Origin: an uncultured Clostridia bacterium | GTDB taxonomy: Bacteria; Bacillota; Clostridia; TANB77; CAG-508 | NCBI GenBank assembly: GCA_934169575.1 | Contig: CAKPOA010000011.1 | Coordinates: 1 to 43,991, forward strand | Reading direction: 5' to 3' | Length of the DNA: 43,991 bases | Part shown: positions 8,565 through 17,404 of the stretch, in pieces | Layout of the letters: each line of letters starts with the position of its first letter | How positions within the stretch are numbered: position 1 is the stretch's first letter | Position numbers and translations under genes: made by a program | Notes under the pieces: model-generated | Databases searched by the model: none | What the model saw: only the letters and a program-made list of their open reading frames with translations | Told to the model about the DNA's origin: nothing

Positions 8565-9575
8565 TTGGATGATGAAAGATTAATAAGTCCTGAATTAATA
8601 GGAAAAGATGAGCAAGAAGAAAGATTAGAAACATCATTAAGACCAAAAGTTTTAGAAGAATATATAGGGCAAAATAAAGTTAAAGAAAATATGAAAATAT
8701 ATATTGAAGCAGCTAAAAAAAGAGGAGAGCCATTAGACCATTGTTTGTTTTATGGTCCTCCTGGACTTGGAAAAACAACTTTGTCAACTATTATTTCAAA
8801 TGAAATGAATTCAAATATAAAAATAACATCAGGACCTGCAATATCAAAAGCTGGAGATTTAGCTGCTTTACTTACAAACTTGTCAGAATTTGATGTATTA
8901 TTTATAGATGAAATTCATAGGCTAAATAAAAGTGTAGAAGAAATATTATATCCTGCATTAGAAGATTTTGCATTAGATATAATAATTGGAAAAGGTCCTA
9001 GTGCAAGGTCTATAAGGCTTGATTTACCTAAGTTTACTTTAATAGGTGCTACAACAAAAGCAGGTTCACTTGCCACACCTTTAAGAGATAGATTTGGTAT
9101 TGTTCATAGATTAGAATTATATGAACCAAAAGATTTAATGAAAATTGTAAAAAGATCTGCAAGTATTTTAGGAATTTTGATAGATAGTGATTCTGCTCTT
9201 GAAATAGCTAGAAGGTCAAGGGGCACACCTAGAATTGCTAATAGATTATTAAAAAGGGTTAGAGATTATGCTGCTGTTTTAGGTGATGGAGATATAAATT
9301 TAAAAATAACAAAACATGCTTTAAATAAACTTGAAATTGATGAAATTGGACTTGATGAAACAGATAGAAAAATGCTTGATATGATGATAACACAATATAG
9401 TGGAAGGCCTATTGGTATTGAAACACTTGCAACATCTTTAGGTGAAGAGATTGATACTATAGAGGATGTTTATGAGCCATATCTTATACAAATAGGATTT
9501 TTAGCAAGAACACCTAGAGGGAGAATTCCATTAAAACCTGCATATGATCATTTAGGTTATAAATTTGAAATATAA
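8565..9575 (+). CDS. ruvB: Holliday junction branch migration ATPase RuvB
   Basis: This is the motor of the RuvABC complex, normal length at 336 residues. Walker A is GPPGLGKTT (64-72), Walker B is LFIDEIHRL (DEIH at 115-118), the sensor block is GATTKAGSLATPLRDRFG, and the arginine-containing block TPRIANRLLKRVRDY follows. The C-terminal winged helix ends in LARTPRGRIPLKPAYDHLG. The start is TTG at 8565: GGAAG (8553-8557) is 7 nt upstream, and the nearby ATGs at 8558, 8569 and 8572 are out of frame. It sits inside a glycolipid/acyltransferase gene run; ruvA and ruvC are not adjacent. Confidence 0.97.
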   Translation: MDDERLISPELIGKDEQEERLETSLRPKVLEEYIGQNKVKENMKIYIEAAKKRGEPLDHCLFYGPPGLGKTTLSTIISNEMNSNIKITSGPAISKAGDLAALLTNLSEFDVLFIDEIHRLNKSVEEILYPALEDFALDIIIGKGPSARSIRLDLPKFTLIGATTKAGSLATPLRDRFGIVHRLELYEPKDLMKIVKRSASILGILIDSDSALEIARRSRGTPRIANRLLKRVRDYAAVLGDGDINLKITKHALNKLEIDEIGLDETDRKMLDMMITQYSGRPIGIETLATSLGEEIDTIEDVYEPYLIQIGFLARTPRGRIPLKPAYDHLGYKFEI

Positions 9576-9589
9576 AGGAGAGAATTAAA

Positions 9590-10372
9590 ATTAAAGAACA
9601 AAAAACAATATATTATAAAGATGAATTAAATGATGAATTTTCGAGTAAAAAGATAACACCAAGAGTAATTGATGAAAAATATAAATATATCCATAAAAAT
9701 ATTTTTTGGAATATGACTTCATGGCTAATACAAAATGTACTAAGTGTTCCAATAAAACTGACTTATGCTAAATGTAAATTAAAGATTAAGTATGAAGGCA
9801 GGGGAAAATTAAAAAAATTTAGGAAACAAGGGTATTTTATATATGGAAATCATACACAAACTTTTGGTGATACTTTTATAATTAGTAATATTGTATATCC
9901 AAAAAGAAATTTTTTTATAGTAAATCCTGAAAATGTTTCAATAAAAGGTGTAGGGAATTTTATTCAAATGTTTGGAGCAATTCCAATACCTTCAAATATA
10001 AAGGCTACAAGAAATTTTTTAGAATCAATAAGAAAAAAGATTGAAAAAGGTTATTCTATAACTATTTTTCCAGAAGCACATATTTGGCCATATTATACAA
10101 AAATAAGACCTTTTAAACCTGTATCTTTCAGATATCCTGCTGAGCTTAATGTTCCATCATTTTGTGTGACAAACACATATCAGAAAAAAGGAAATGGGTT
10201 TAGAATTGTTTCATATATTGATGGACCTTTTTATCCAGATGAAAATTTGAATTTTCAGGAAAGAAAAAAAGATTTGAGAGATAGAATTTATAATTGTATG
10301 GTAGAAAGAAGTCAAAATAGTAATATTGAGATTATTAAATATGTAAATTCTAATACTAATATTAAGTTATAA
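9590..10372 (+). CDS. Lysophospholipid (1-acylglycerol-3-phosphate) acyltransferase, probable ATT start
   Basis: The conventional ATG start (9713) leaves ~41 well-formed upstream codons and has no ribosome binding site. The frame is open back to 9584, and AGGAG (9576-9580) points to ATT at 9590, giving a start of KEQKTIYYKDELNDEF and 260 residues in all. The catalytic box is H88-TQTFG-D94, an H-x5-D spacing rather than the classic H-x4-D; the second conserved block is FPEAHIWPYY. The enzyme should acylate a lysophospholipid or glycolipid at the membrane. It follows ruvB by 14 nt and belongs with the glycolipid genes upstream. If ATT is not used, translation would have to begin at 9713. Confidence 0.85.
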   Translation: MKEQKTIYYKDELNDEFSSKKITPRVIDEKYKYIHKNIFWNMTSWLIQNVLSVPIKLTYAKCKLKIKYEGRGKLKKFRKQGYFIYGNHTQTFGDTFIISNIVYPKRNFFIVNPENVSIKGVGNFIQMFGAIPIPSNIKATRNFLESIRKKIEKGYSITIFPEAHIWPYYTKIRPFKPVSFRYPAELNVPSFCVTNTYQKKGNGFRIVSYIDGPFYPDENLNFQERKKDLRDRIYNCMVERSQNSNIEIIKYVNSNTNIKL

Positions 10373-10518
10373 AATACTTATATTGTATTATTTTTTCATA
10401 CTTTGCAGTCGCAATTTCCATATCTAAAATTAAATAAATGAAAATTGCTCCAATCGCACTCATTTACGTTCGTTTGGTCGCTTACGCAGTATTCAAAAAT
10501 TATACAATATAAGTATTT
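10372..10518. repeat. 147-bp inverted-repeat element (MITE- or REP-like)
   Basis: The outer arms (10372-10395 and 10495-10518) are complementary over 24 nt with one mismatch. Inside, GCAATTTCCAT (10411-10421) nearly mirrors ATGAAAATTGC (10438-10448). The left arm includes the stop codon of the acyltransferase gene. Its 48-nt interior (10392-10439) is repeated at 14596-14643. It has no coding capacity. It could be a small mobile repeat or a transcript-end structure. Confidence 0.6.
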
Positions 10519-10556
10519 ATATATCAATAATATATTTTAGAAAGTGATGTGAATAT

Positions 10557-11840
10557 ATGAAAATTTTAATAAAAAATGCAAATATAATATCAATGTCAGA
10601 AAAAAGAGAAAGATTTGAAAAAAACATAGATATATTAATATGTGATAATATTATAAAAAAAATTGGTAAAAATATTCAAACAGATGAAAATACAAAAACA
10701 ATAGATGCAACAGGAAAAATAGTTTTACCAGGGCTAATAAATACTCATTCACATATTGCAATGAGCATATTTAGAGAAACAATTGATGGATATAAATTGC
10801 AACAATGGTTAGAAGAAAAGATTTGGCCAATGGAAGATAAATTACAACCAGGAGATATTTATTATGCTACATATCTTTCTGCTATTGAAATGATAAAAAG
10901 TGGTTGTACAACTATAAATGACATGTATTTTATGACAGATTATTCTATAAATGCAATAAATGAAACTGGTGTAAGATTACAGACTACACGAACTTTGATG
11001 AGTATGGAAAATGACTCTGGTAAAAGATTAAAAGAGCTTGAAGATTTAATTGAAAAAAATAAAGATAATCCTCTTGTTACATTTAATGTTGGAATACATG
11101 GACTTTATACAACAAATGAGCAAGATTTGATTAAATATATTGAATATGCAAAAAATAAAAATATGAGAATTCATATGCACTTTTGCGAAAATTCTAAAGA
11201 AGTTCAAGATATAAAAAATAATTATAATCAAAATCCTGTGCAAATTATTCAAAAATATTTTGGAGATATGAATTTGATTTTAGCACATTGTGTAAAATTA
11301 ACAGATGATGAAATAGAGAGTTTATCAAAAATGAAAAACATATCAGTTTCACATTGTCCTATTAGTAATTTAAAACTGGGCTGTGGAATAGCTAAAATTG
11401 ATCAAATGGCTAAAAAAGGAATAAATATATCTCTTGGAACAGATGGACAAGGTAGTGGAAGTAATTTAGATATGTTTGAAACAATGAAATTTACTGCATT
11501 ATTACAAAAAGGTGTAAATGAAGATCCAACTGCTATACCTGCATATGAAGTTTTAAAAATGGCAACAGTAAATGGTGCAAAAGCTTTAGGTTTAGAAAGC
11601 AAAATTGGTTCAATTGAAGAAAACAAATTGGCAGATATTATTATTATAAATCCTGATACTGAACAAATGCAACCTATTAATGATATATTTGCTGATTTAG
11701 TATATAATGCTAAAGGTTCAAATGTTGAAACAACTATTGTTAATGGAAAAATATTGATGGAAAATAGAAAACTTAATTTTTGTGATGAGGAAAACATTTT
11801 TGATGAGTGTGATAAAATAATTTTAGGGATAAAAGACTAA
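10557..11840 (+). CDS. mtaD: Amidohydrolase, probable 5-methylthioadenosine/S-adenosylhomocysteine deaminase
   Basis: This 427-residue cytosolic metallohydrolase fits the MTA/SAH deaminase branch of the ATZ/TRZ family, which deaminates 5'-methylthioadenosine and S-adenosylhomocysteine. Metal and active-site blocks are visible: HSH at 64-66 followed by IAMSIFRE, HMHFCEN at 206-212, LAHC with H244, SHCPISNLKLGCGIA, and SLGTDGQGSGSNLDM with D296. The C-terminus (ESKIGSIEENKLADIIII) is the usual beta-barrel return. The ATG at 10557 is preceded by a modest AAGTGATGTG element. It is 21 nt ahead of polA. Related deaminases (guanine, chlorohydrolase) are less likely given the SNLKLGCGIA block. Confidence 0.85.
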   Translation: MKILIKNANIISMSEKRERFEKNIDILICDNIIKKIGKNIQTDENTKTIDATGKIVLPGLINTHSHIAMSIFRETIDGYKLQQWLEEKIWPMEDKLQPGDIYYATYLSAIEMIKSGCTTINDMYFMTDYSINAINETGVRLQTTRTLMSMENDSGKRLKELEDLIEKNKDNPLVTFNVGIHGLYTTNEQDLIKYIEYAKNKNMRIHMHFCENSKEVQDIKNNYNQNPVQIIQKYFGDMNLILAHCVKLTDDEIESLSKMKNISVSHCPISNLKLGCGIAKIDQMAKKGINISLGTDGQGSGSNLDMFETMKFTALLQKGVNEDPTAIPAYEVLKMATVNGAKALGLESKIGSIEENKLADIIIINPDTEQMQPINDIFADLVYNAKGSNVETTIVNGKILMENRKLNFCDEENIFDECDKIILGIKD

Positions 11841-11860
11841 AATAACAAGGAGGAGTAAAT

Positions 11861-14557
11861 TTGAAAAAGTTACTATTAATAGATGGAAATAGTATAATGA
11901 ATAGGGCATTTTATGGAATTATGGGAAGCAAAATGCTTACAACAAAAGATGGAAAATATACAAATGCAGTATATGGATTTTTGGCAATTATGTTTAAGAT
12001 TTTAGAAGATATAGAACCAGATTATATGGCTGTTTCATTTGATTTAAGAGCAAAAACTAAAAGACATGAACTATATTCTGAATATAAAGCAAATAGACAT
12101 GGTATGCCAAATGAGCTTGCAGAACAAATGCCTATAATTAAAGAAATTTTAAATGCTATGAATATAGATATTGTTGAAAAAGAGGGATTTGAAGGTGATG
12201 ATATAATCGGAACCTTAGCTAAATATGGTGAAAAAAATAATTTGCAAGTTGTGATTTTATCTGGAGATAGAGATACTTTTCAATTAGCTTCAAACAAAAT
12301 AACTATAAGAATTCCACGAACAAAAGCTGGAAAAACTGAAACTGAAGATTATGACAGAAAAAAAATCATAGAAGAATATGGAATTGAGCCTAAAAGTTTA
12401 ATTGAAGTAAAAGGTTTGCAAGGAGATACTTCTGATAATATCCCAGGAGTTCCTGGAATAGGACCTAAAACTGCAATATCACTTATAAAAAAATATAAAA
12501 CTATACAAGGATTATATGATGCAATTGACAATAATCAAGATGATTTAAAAGGTAAACAAAAAGAAAATATTATAAATAATCGTAAGCAGGCTTTTTTATC
12601 AAGAAAGCTTGGAGAAATTAATACAAAAGTTCCTTTGGAAGAAACTTTAGAAAATTTAAAAGTTGAACAATGGAATAATGAAGAGGTTTATAAAATCTTC
12701 AAGGAGTTGAATTTCAAAAGATATATTGAAAGATTTAATTTAGAAGAACAGGAAAAACATGAAAAAAAAGAGTTTGAAGATTTATATGTTATTAACAAAA
12801 ATTGTGATTTAGAAAATGTTTTAAAAATTGTTAAATCACTTGGAAAATGTGTATATTATTTTGAAACAGAAAAAGATGAAAATCCTGAGAAAATTTTAAA
12901 ACAAAAAATTAAATCAATTAGTATATATAATTATGAAAAAAATGAAGTATATTATATAAATAAACCTGAAGTAGAATTTTTAAAAAGAATTTTTGAAGAT
13001 GAAAGTATTGAAAAATATGGTTTTGAGATGAATTATGTGTATATTTTATTAAAACAAATTGGAATTGATGTTAAAAATTTAAAATTTGATGTTGCAATTG
13101 CTGCATATATCTTAAATTCTTCAGATGGTAAATATCCTTTAGATAAAATTATTGAGCAATATTTAGAGATTGATATATCTGACTTTTTTAAAAAAGAAGA
13201 AAAGGAACAAGAACAATTAACTTTATTTGAAATAGAGGATAATCAAGATGATGAAAAAATAAATAAATTTGCATTTTATTCATATTGCATATATAAGTTA
13301 TCAAATGTTTTAAAGAAAAAATTAGAAGAAAATGATGAATTAGATTTATTTGAAAATATTGATATGCCTACTGTTCAGGTTTTGGGTGATATGCAATGGA
13401 ATGGTATGTATGTTGAAAAAAGTGAACTTGAAGATTTTGGTGAAAGTTTGAAAAAAGGAATAGATTTATTAACACAAGAAATTTATGAACTTGCAGGACA
13501 AGAGTTTAATATAAAATCTACTAAACAGTTAGGTGAAATTTTATTTGAAAAATTGAAACTGCCTGTTGGTAAAAAAACTAAAAGTGGTTATTCAACAGAT
13601 GTTGATGTTTTAGAAAAACTTCGTAATGAACACCCTATAATTGAAAAAATTTTAGAATATAGACAACTTACAAAATTAAATTCGACTTATGTTGAAGGTT
13701 TAAAACCATATATAAATCCAAAAACTAATAGAATTCATTCATTTTTCCATCAAACAATCACTGTTACTGGAAGAATTAGTTCTACTGAACCAAACTTACA
13801 AAATATTCCTACAAGAATTGAGTTTGGAAAAAGACTTAGAAAAGTATTTAAACCAGAAAATGGAAAAATATATATTGATGCAGACTACTCTCAAATTGAA
13901 CTTAGAGTATTAGCACATTTATCAAATGATAAACATATGATTGAGGCTTTTAAAAATGGGGAAGATATTCATAAACAAGCAGCTTCTAAAGTTTTTGGTA
14001 TACCTCAAGAAGAAGTTACAAAAGAACAAAGAAGTAGTGCTAAAGCTGTTAATTTTGGAATAGTTTATGGTATAAGTGATTTTGGATTAGGTACACAACT
14101 TGGTATTAGCAGAAAAAAGGCAAAAGAGTATATTGAACAATATTTAACAGAATATTCAGGTGTGAAAAAATTTATGGATAAATCAATAGAGTTTGCTAAA
14201 CAAAATGGTTTTGCTGAAACAATGTTTAAAAGGAAAAGAAAAATAAATGAGCTTTCTTCAAATAATTATATGGTCAGACAATTTGGTGAAAGAGCTGCAA
14301 TGAACACTCCTGTTCAAGGTACTGCTGCTGATATTATGAAAATCGCTATGATTAAAGTATATAATGAATTAAAGAAAAGGAATTTGAAATCTAAAATTGT
14401 TTTACAAGTTCATGATGAAATGATGATTGAAGCTCCAAAAGATGAAGAAAATGTTGTTAAGGATATTTTAAAACAGTGTATGGAAAGTGCTGCTAAGCTT
14501 GATGTTCCTCTTATTGCTGATGTGTCAGAAGCAGAAAATTGGTATGAATGTAAATAA
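11861..14557 (+). CDS. polA: DNA polymerase I
   Basis: The 898-residue protein has the full PolA layout. The 5'-3' exonuclease comes first (LLIDGNSIMNRAFYGI, EGDDIIGTLA, GDTSDNIPGVPGIGPKTA). The 3'-5' exonuclease-like middle domain lacks recognisable acidic residues: the usual DTE region reads YYFETEKDE, and the later blocks read YGFEMNYVYIL and KFAFYSYCIYKL. The polymerase domain is intact: TVTGRISSTEPNLQNIP, DADYSQIELRVLAHL (D673-D675), RSSAKAVNFGIVYGIS and QVHDEMMIEAP (H851-E853). It should replicate and repair but probably not proofread, as in Bacillus-type PolA. The start is TTG at 11861 after AAGGAGGAG. Confidence 0.96.
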   Translation: MKKLLLIDGNSIMNRAFYGIMGSKMLTTKDGKYTNAVYGFLAIMFKILEDIEPDYMAVSFDLRAKTKRHELYSEYKANRHGMPNELAEQMPIIKEILNAMNIDIVEKEGFEGDDIIGTLAKYGEKNNLQVVILSGDRDTFQLASNKITIRIPRTKAGKTETEDYDRKKIIEEYGIEPKSLIEVKGLQGDTSDNIPGVPGIGPKTAISLIKKYKTIQGLYDAIDNNQDDLKGKQKENIINNRKQAFLSRKLGEINTKVPLEETLENLKVEQWNNEEVYKIFKELNFKRYIERFNLEEQEKHEKKEFEDLYVINKNCDLENVLKIVKSLGKCVYYFETEKDENPEKILKQKIKSISIYNYEKNEVYYINKPEVEFLKRIFEDESIEKYGFEMNYVYILLKQIGIDVKNLKFDVAIAAYILNSSDGKYPLDKIIEQYLEIDISDFFKKEEKEQEQLTLFEIEDNQDDEKINKFAFYSYCIYKLSNVLKKKLEENDELDLFENIDMPTVQVLGDMQWNGMYVEKSELEDFGESLKKGIDLLTQEIYELAGQEFNIKSTKQLGEILFEKLKLPVGKKTKSGYSTDVDVLEKLRNEHPIIEKILEYRQLTKLNSTYVEGLKPYINPKTNRIHSFFHQTITVTGRISSTEPNLQNIPTRIEFGKRLRKVFKPENGKIYIDADYSQIELRVLAHLSNDKHMIEAFKNGEDIHKQAASKVFGIPQEEVTKEQRSSAKAVNFGIVYGISDFGLGTQLGISRKKAKEYIEQYLTEYSGVKKFMDKSIEFAKQNGFAETMFKRKRKINELSSNNYMVRQFGERAAMNTPVQGTAADIMKIAMIKVYNELKKRNLKSKIVLQVHDEMMIEAPKDEENVVKDILKQCMESAAKLDVPLIADVSEAENWYECK

Positions 14558-14595
14558 AAATAACAATTCAAAAATTTAAACTTCAATATATATTG

Positions 14596-14643
14596 TTTTT
14601 CATACCTTGCAGTCGCAATTTCCATATCTAAAATTAAATAAAT
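14596..14643 (+). repeat. Second copy of the 48-nt dispersed repeat
   Basis: The sequence matches 10392-10439 at 47 of 48 positions (T10402 is C14606). Here it lacks the long flanking inverted arms, so it looks like a partial copy. It lies between polA and the lytic transglycosylase gene and ends just before that gene's AGGTGAT ribosome binding site. Confidence 0.75.
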
Positions 14644-14663
14644 AAAAAATAGGTGATGAACTT

Positions 14664-15206
14664 TTGAAAAAATTTAAAATAATAGTTGCTGTTTTGTGTA
14701 TATTTTTGATTATTTTTGCAATGTTTTGGTTTAGAAAACCAATTTTAAAAAAGATTTATGTTGTAAAATATGATGAATATGTTTCAAAATATAGTAACCA
14801 ATATGATATTGATAAATACTTGATTTTAGCTATAATAAAAGCTGAAAGTAATTTTAATGAAAATGCAGTTTCAAAAAAAGGTGCAAAAGGTCTTATGCAA
14901 TTAATGGATACAACTGCTGAAGATTTAGCCAAAAATTCTGATATAAATTTGGATGATATATTCGAACCTGATATTAATATTCAACTTGGAAGTAAATATA
15001 TTTCTGCATTAATGAGTAAATATGATAGTATTGGACTTGCTTTGGCAGCATATAATGCTGGTAGTGGAAATGTTGATAATTGGATTAAAGATGGAATTTT
15101 AAAAAAAGATGGATCTGATATAGAAAAAATACCTTTTATTGAAACAAATAATTATGTAAGAAAAATTCTTAGAGATTATGAACTTTATAAAGAGTTATAT
15201 AATTAG
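14664..15206 (+). CDS. Membrane-anchored lytic transglycosylase (SLT domain)
   Basis: This 180-residue protein has an N-terminal membrane segment (residues ~4-22, IIVAVLCIFLIIFAMFWF) that anchors it outside the cell. The SLT fold follows: catalytic Glu61 in IIKAESNFNE, GAKGLMQLM near residue 74, and LALAAYNAGSGNV near residues 126-137. It cleaves the MurNAc-GlcNAc bond in peptidoglycan to form 1,6-anhydro ends. The start is TTG at 14664, with AGGTGAT (14651-14657) as ribosome binding site. It heads a small run with the DUF4116 and YlmC-like genes. Confidence 0.92.
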   Translation: MKKFKIIVAVLCIFLIIFAMFWFRKPILKKIYVVKYDEYVSKYSNQYDIDKYLILAIIKAESNFNENAVSKKGAKGLMQLMDTTAEDLAKNSDINLDDIFEPDINIQLGSKYISALMSKYDSIGLALAAYNAGSGNVDNWIKDGILKKDGSDIEKIPFIETNNYVRKILRDYELYKELYN

Positions 15207-15220
15207 AAAAGAGATTGATT

Positions 15221-15712
15221 ATGGAAAATATGGATAAAAATAAAGCAATTGATATTGTATTTAAAAAAGGAAAAGATTTAGATTTATTACCTGAAGAATT
15301 TAAAGATGATAAAGATGTGGTAAAAACAGCTTTGCAAAATGATGGAGAGGCTATGGAATTTGTAAGTGATAGGTTAAAAGATGATAAAGAATTAGTTTTA
15401 CTTGCAATTGAAAAAGCTCCTTGGACTGCTTGTTATGCATCAGAAAGATTAAAAGGTGATAAAGATGTTATTTTAGCAAGTGTTAAAACTTATGGGCAAA
15501 CTTTATATTTTGCAAGTGAAGATTTAAGAGATGATTATGAAATTGTTAAATCTGCTGTTTCTAATAAAGGTATTATTATAAAATTTGCAAGTTTTAGACT
15601 TCGTGATAATGAAGAAATTGCTAAAATTGCTGTTGAACAAAATAAAACTGCTTTCCACTATATTAGCCAAAGATTGAAAAATAATGAGGATTTAAAAAAA
15701 TTGGTTGAATAA
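15221..15712 (+). CDS. DUF4116 repeat protein
   Basis: The ATG at 15221 is preferred to the in-frame TTG at 15215. The 163-residue protein is built from repeats of ~25 residues with the pattern DD(K/Y)E(L/I)V..A(I/V)......(L/I).(F/Y)AS..L(R/K), as in DKELVLLAIEKA, DKDVILASVKTY, DYEIVKSAVSNK and NEEIAKIAVEQN. This matches the DUF4116 repeat, a short helical-hairpin unit of unknown function common in gut Firmicutes and often thought to mediate protein contacts. There is no signal peptide. The stop overlaps the next possible start (TAATG at 15710-15714). Confidence 0.85.
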   Translation: MENMDKNKAIDIVFKKGKDLDLLPEEFKDDKDVVKTALQNDGEAMEFVSDRLKDDKELVLLAIEKAPWTACYASERLKGDKDVILASVKTYGQTLYFASEDLRDDYEIVKSAVSNKGIIIKFASFRLRDNEEIAKIAVEQNKTAFHYISQRLKNNEDLKKLVE

Positions 15713-15723
15713 TGGAGGAGTTT

Positions 15724-15960
15724 ATGGATAATAAAGGTCTTGATTTTAAACATAAAGAGGTTATTAATATTACAGATGGAAGAAGGCTTGGGTATGTACA
15801 AGATGTTTGTGCTAATTTAGAAACTGGTATGATTACTGCTATAATTGTCCCTGGAAGTTCTAATAAATTCCTTAGTTTTTTTTCTTCAAGTAATGATATT
15901 GTGATTAGATGGGAAGATATTAGATGTATAGGTGAAGACCTTATTTTGGTTGAAATTTAA
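15724..15960 (+). CDS. ylmC: YlmC/YmxH family PRC-barrel sporulation protein
   Basis: I chose ATG 15724 because GGAGGAG (15714-15720) lies just upstream; the in-frame ATG at 15712 has none. The 78-residue PRC-barrel protein reads VINITDGRRLGYVQDV, ETGMITAIIVPG, VIRWEDIRCIGEDLILVEI, matching the YlmC/YmxH family. These are found across spore-forming Firmicutes and linked to sporulation, with no known biochemical activity. The last 17 coding bases before the stop (15942-15958) reappear at 17425-17441, beyond the next gene, which suggests an insertion event here. Confidence 0.9.
   Translation: MDNKGLDFKHKEVINITDGRRLGYVQDVCANLETGMITAIIVPGSSNKFLSFFSSSNDIVIRWEDIRCIGEDLILVEI
15942..15958 (+). repeat. 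17-bp direct repeat, left copy
   Basis: TATTTTGGTTGAAATTT is the 3' end of ylmC. The identical 17 bases recur at 17425-17441, so the pair brackets the AlbA_2 regulator gene. Confidence 0.8.
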
Positions 15961-15982
15961 AACTAATTAAAGGAGGTTTATA

Positions 15983-17383
15983 ATGGATTATCAAGAAGAT
16001 GAAACACTTGAATTAAAAAAATCTACAAGTGAATTAAAAGAGGGAATTGTATCAATAGTTTCTATTTTAAATAAACATAGAAAAGGTATGTTATATTTTG
16101 GCATAAAAGATAATGGACAGGTATTGGGACAAGAAATTACTAACCAAACAATAAGAAATGTTACAAAAACTATATCGGAAAATATTGAACCAAAAATTTA
16201 CCCTTCTGTTTCTAAAATCAAAATAGATAATAAAGATTGTATTCTTGTTGAATTTGAGGGAAACGATATACCATATTTTGCTTATGGAAGAGCCTATATG
16301 AGGGTAGGAGATGAAGATAGACAATTATCACAAAGAGAGATTAAAAATCTTATTTTAAAGGAAGAAGAAGAAAATAATAGATGGGAAGAAAAAGCTAGTG
16401 AGATTACATTAGATGATATAGATGAAGAAACTTTAAAAACATTTATAAAAAAAGGAAAAGAAAAAGGAAGGATATCATATGAATATACTGATAAAAAAGA
16501 GATATTAACTAGATTGAATTTGATAAATAAAGACGGAAAAATTAAAAATGCTGGATATGTACTATTTGGAAAAGAACCAAGAATAAAGTTAAGAGCAGCA
16601 ATATTTGCAACAGAAGAAAAAACTACATTTATAGATATGCAGGAATTTTCGGGAAACATATTTACTTTAATTGATAAAGGTGAACAATATATTTCAAAAA
16701 ATATTAGATGGAGTGCTAATTTTAATACTGGTAGCTTTACAAGAGAGGATATTCCAGAAATACCTATAAGAGCAATGAGAGAAATTTTATGTAACTCTTT
16801 TTTGCATCGAGCTTGGAATGAACCATATGATAATGATTTGGCAATATATAGTGATAGAATTGAATTTTGTAACCCAGGACATTTTACAGAAGACGCAACT
16901 CCAGAAGATTATATAAAAAAAATAGAGCCATCAAGACCAAGAAATCCTTTGATAGCAGAAATAGTATTTTTATCTGGAGAAATTGAAAAGTGGGGAACAG
17001 GGATAAAAAATGTGTATAAAACATGTCAAAAAGAAAATTTAAAAGTCAAATTTGAAGATAGAAAAACTGCTTTTTTCGTTGTGATTTATCGTAAAAAATT
17101 AAATGAATTGATCGAAAATACTGAAAAAAATTTGAACGAGAATGATACTGTAAATGATACTGTAAATGATACTGTAAAATTAAATAAAAATGAAAAAAAT
17201 ATATTAAAAATAATAAAGAAAAATTCTAAAGTTACGCAAAATGAAATTGCTAAAAAATTAGATGTTTCTGTTTTAACAGTTAAAAGAAATATAGGAATTT
17301 TAAAAGAAAAAGGATTATTAACTAGAATCGGTGCTGACAAAAACGGATATTGGAAAATAAATAATGTAAATAAGAATTTATGA
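15983..17383 (+). CDS. AlbA_2-domain (Schlafen-like) ATP-binding transcriptional regulator
   Basis: The 466-residue protein starts with the AlbA_2 putative DNA/RNA-binding domain (ETLELKKSTSELKEGIVSIV, GMLYFGIKDNGQVLGQEI). The middle carries the GHKL-like HATPase_c_4 region (REILCNSFLHRAWNEPYDND, IYSDRIEFCNPGHF, RPRNPLIAEI, KWGTGIKNV). After a linker with three NDTV repeats comes a C-terminal winged helix (SKVTQNEIAKKLDVSVLTVK). Such proteins are commonly annotated as transcriptional regulators and are often carried on mobile DNA. It has a good AGGAGG at 15971-15976. The gene is bracketed by 17-bp direct repeats, so it may be an acquired cassette. Targets unknown. Confidence 0.9.
   Translation: MDYQEDETLELKKSTSELKEGIVSIVSILNKHRKGMLYFGIKDNGQVLGQEITNQTIRNVTKTISENIEPKIYPSVSKIKIDNKDCILVEFEGNDIPYFAYGRAYMRVGDEDRQLSQREIKNLILKEEEENNRWEEKASEITLDDIDEETLKTFIKKGKEKGRISYEYTDKKEILTRLNLINKDGKIKNAGYVLFGKEPRIKLRAAIFATEEKTTFIDMQEFSGNIFTLIDKGEQYISKNIRWSANFNTGSFTREDIPEIPIRAMREILCNSFLHRAWNEPYDNDLAIYSDRIEFCNPGHFTEDATPEDYIKKIEPSRPRNPLIAEIVFLSGEIEKWGTGIKNVYKTCQKENLKVKFEDRKTAFFVVIYRKKLNELIENTEKNLNENDTVNDTVNDTVKLNKNEKNILKIIKKNSKVTQNEIAKKLDVSVLTVKRNIGILKEKGLLTRIGADKNGYWKINNVNKNL
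17141..17176 (+). repeat. Three perfect 12-nt tandem repeats encoding (NDTV)3
   Basis: AATGATACTGTA occurs three times in direct tandem (17141-17152, 17153-17164, 17165-17176). It sits in the linker between the ATPase-like domain and the winged helix. Because the unit is a multiple of three, slippage would change linker length without breaking the frame. Confidence 0.9.
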
Positions 17384-17404
17384 AGTATATTAGATTAAAA
17401 GATT

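Noticed and set aside
10372..10518. A CRISPR array or rRNA/tRNA gene in the inverted-repeat region
   Set aside because: There is only one inverted-repeat unit, no regularly spaced repeats, and no T-loop-like sequence.
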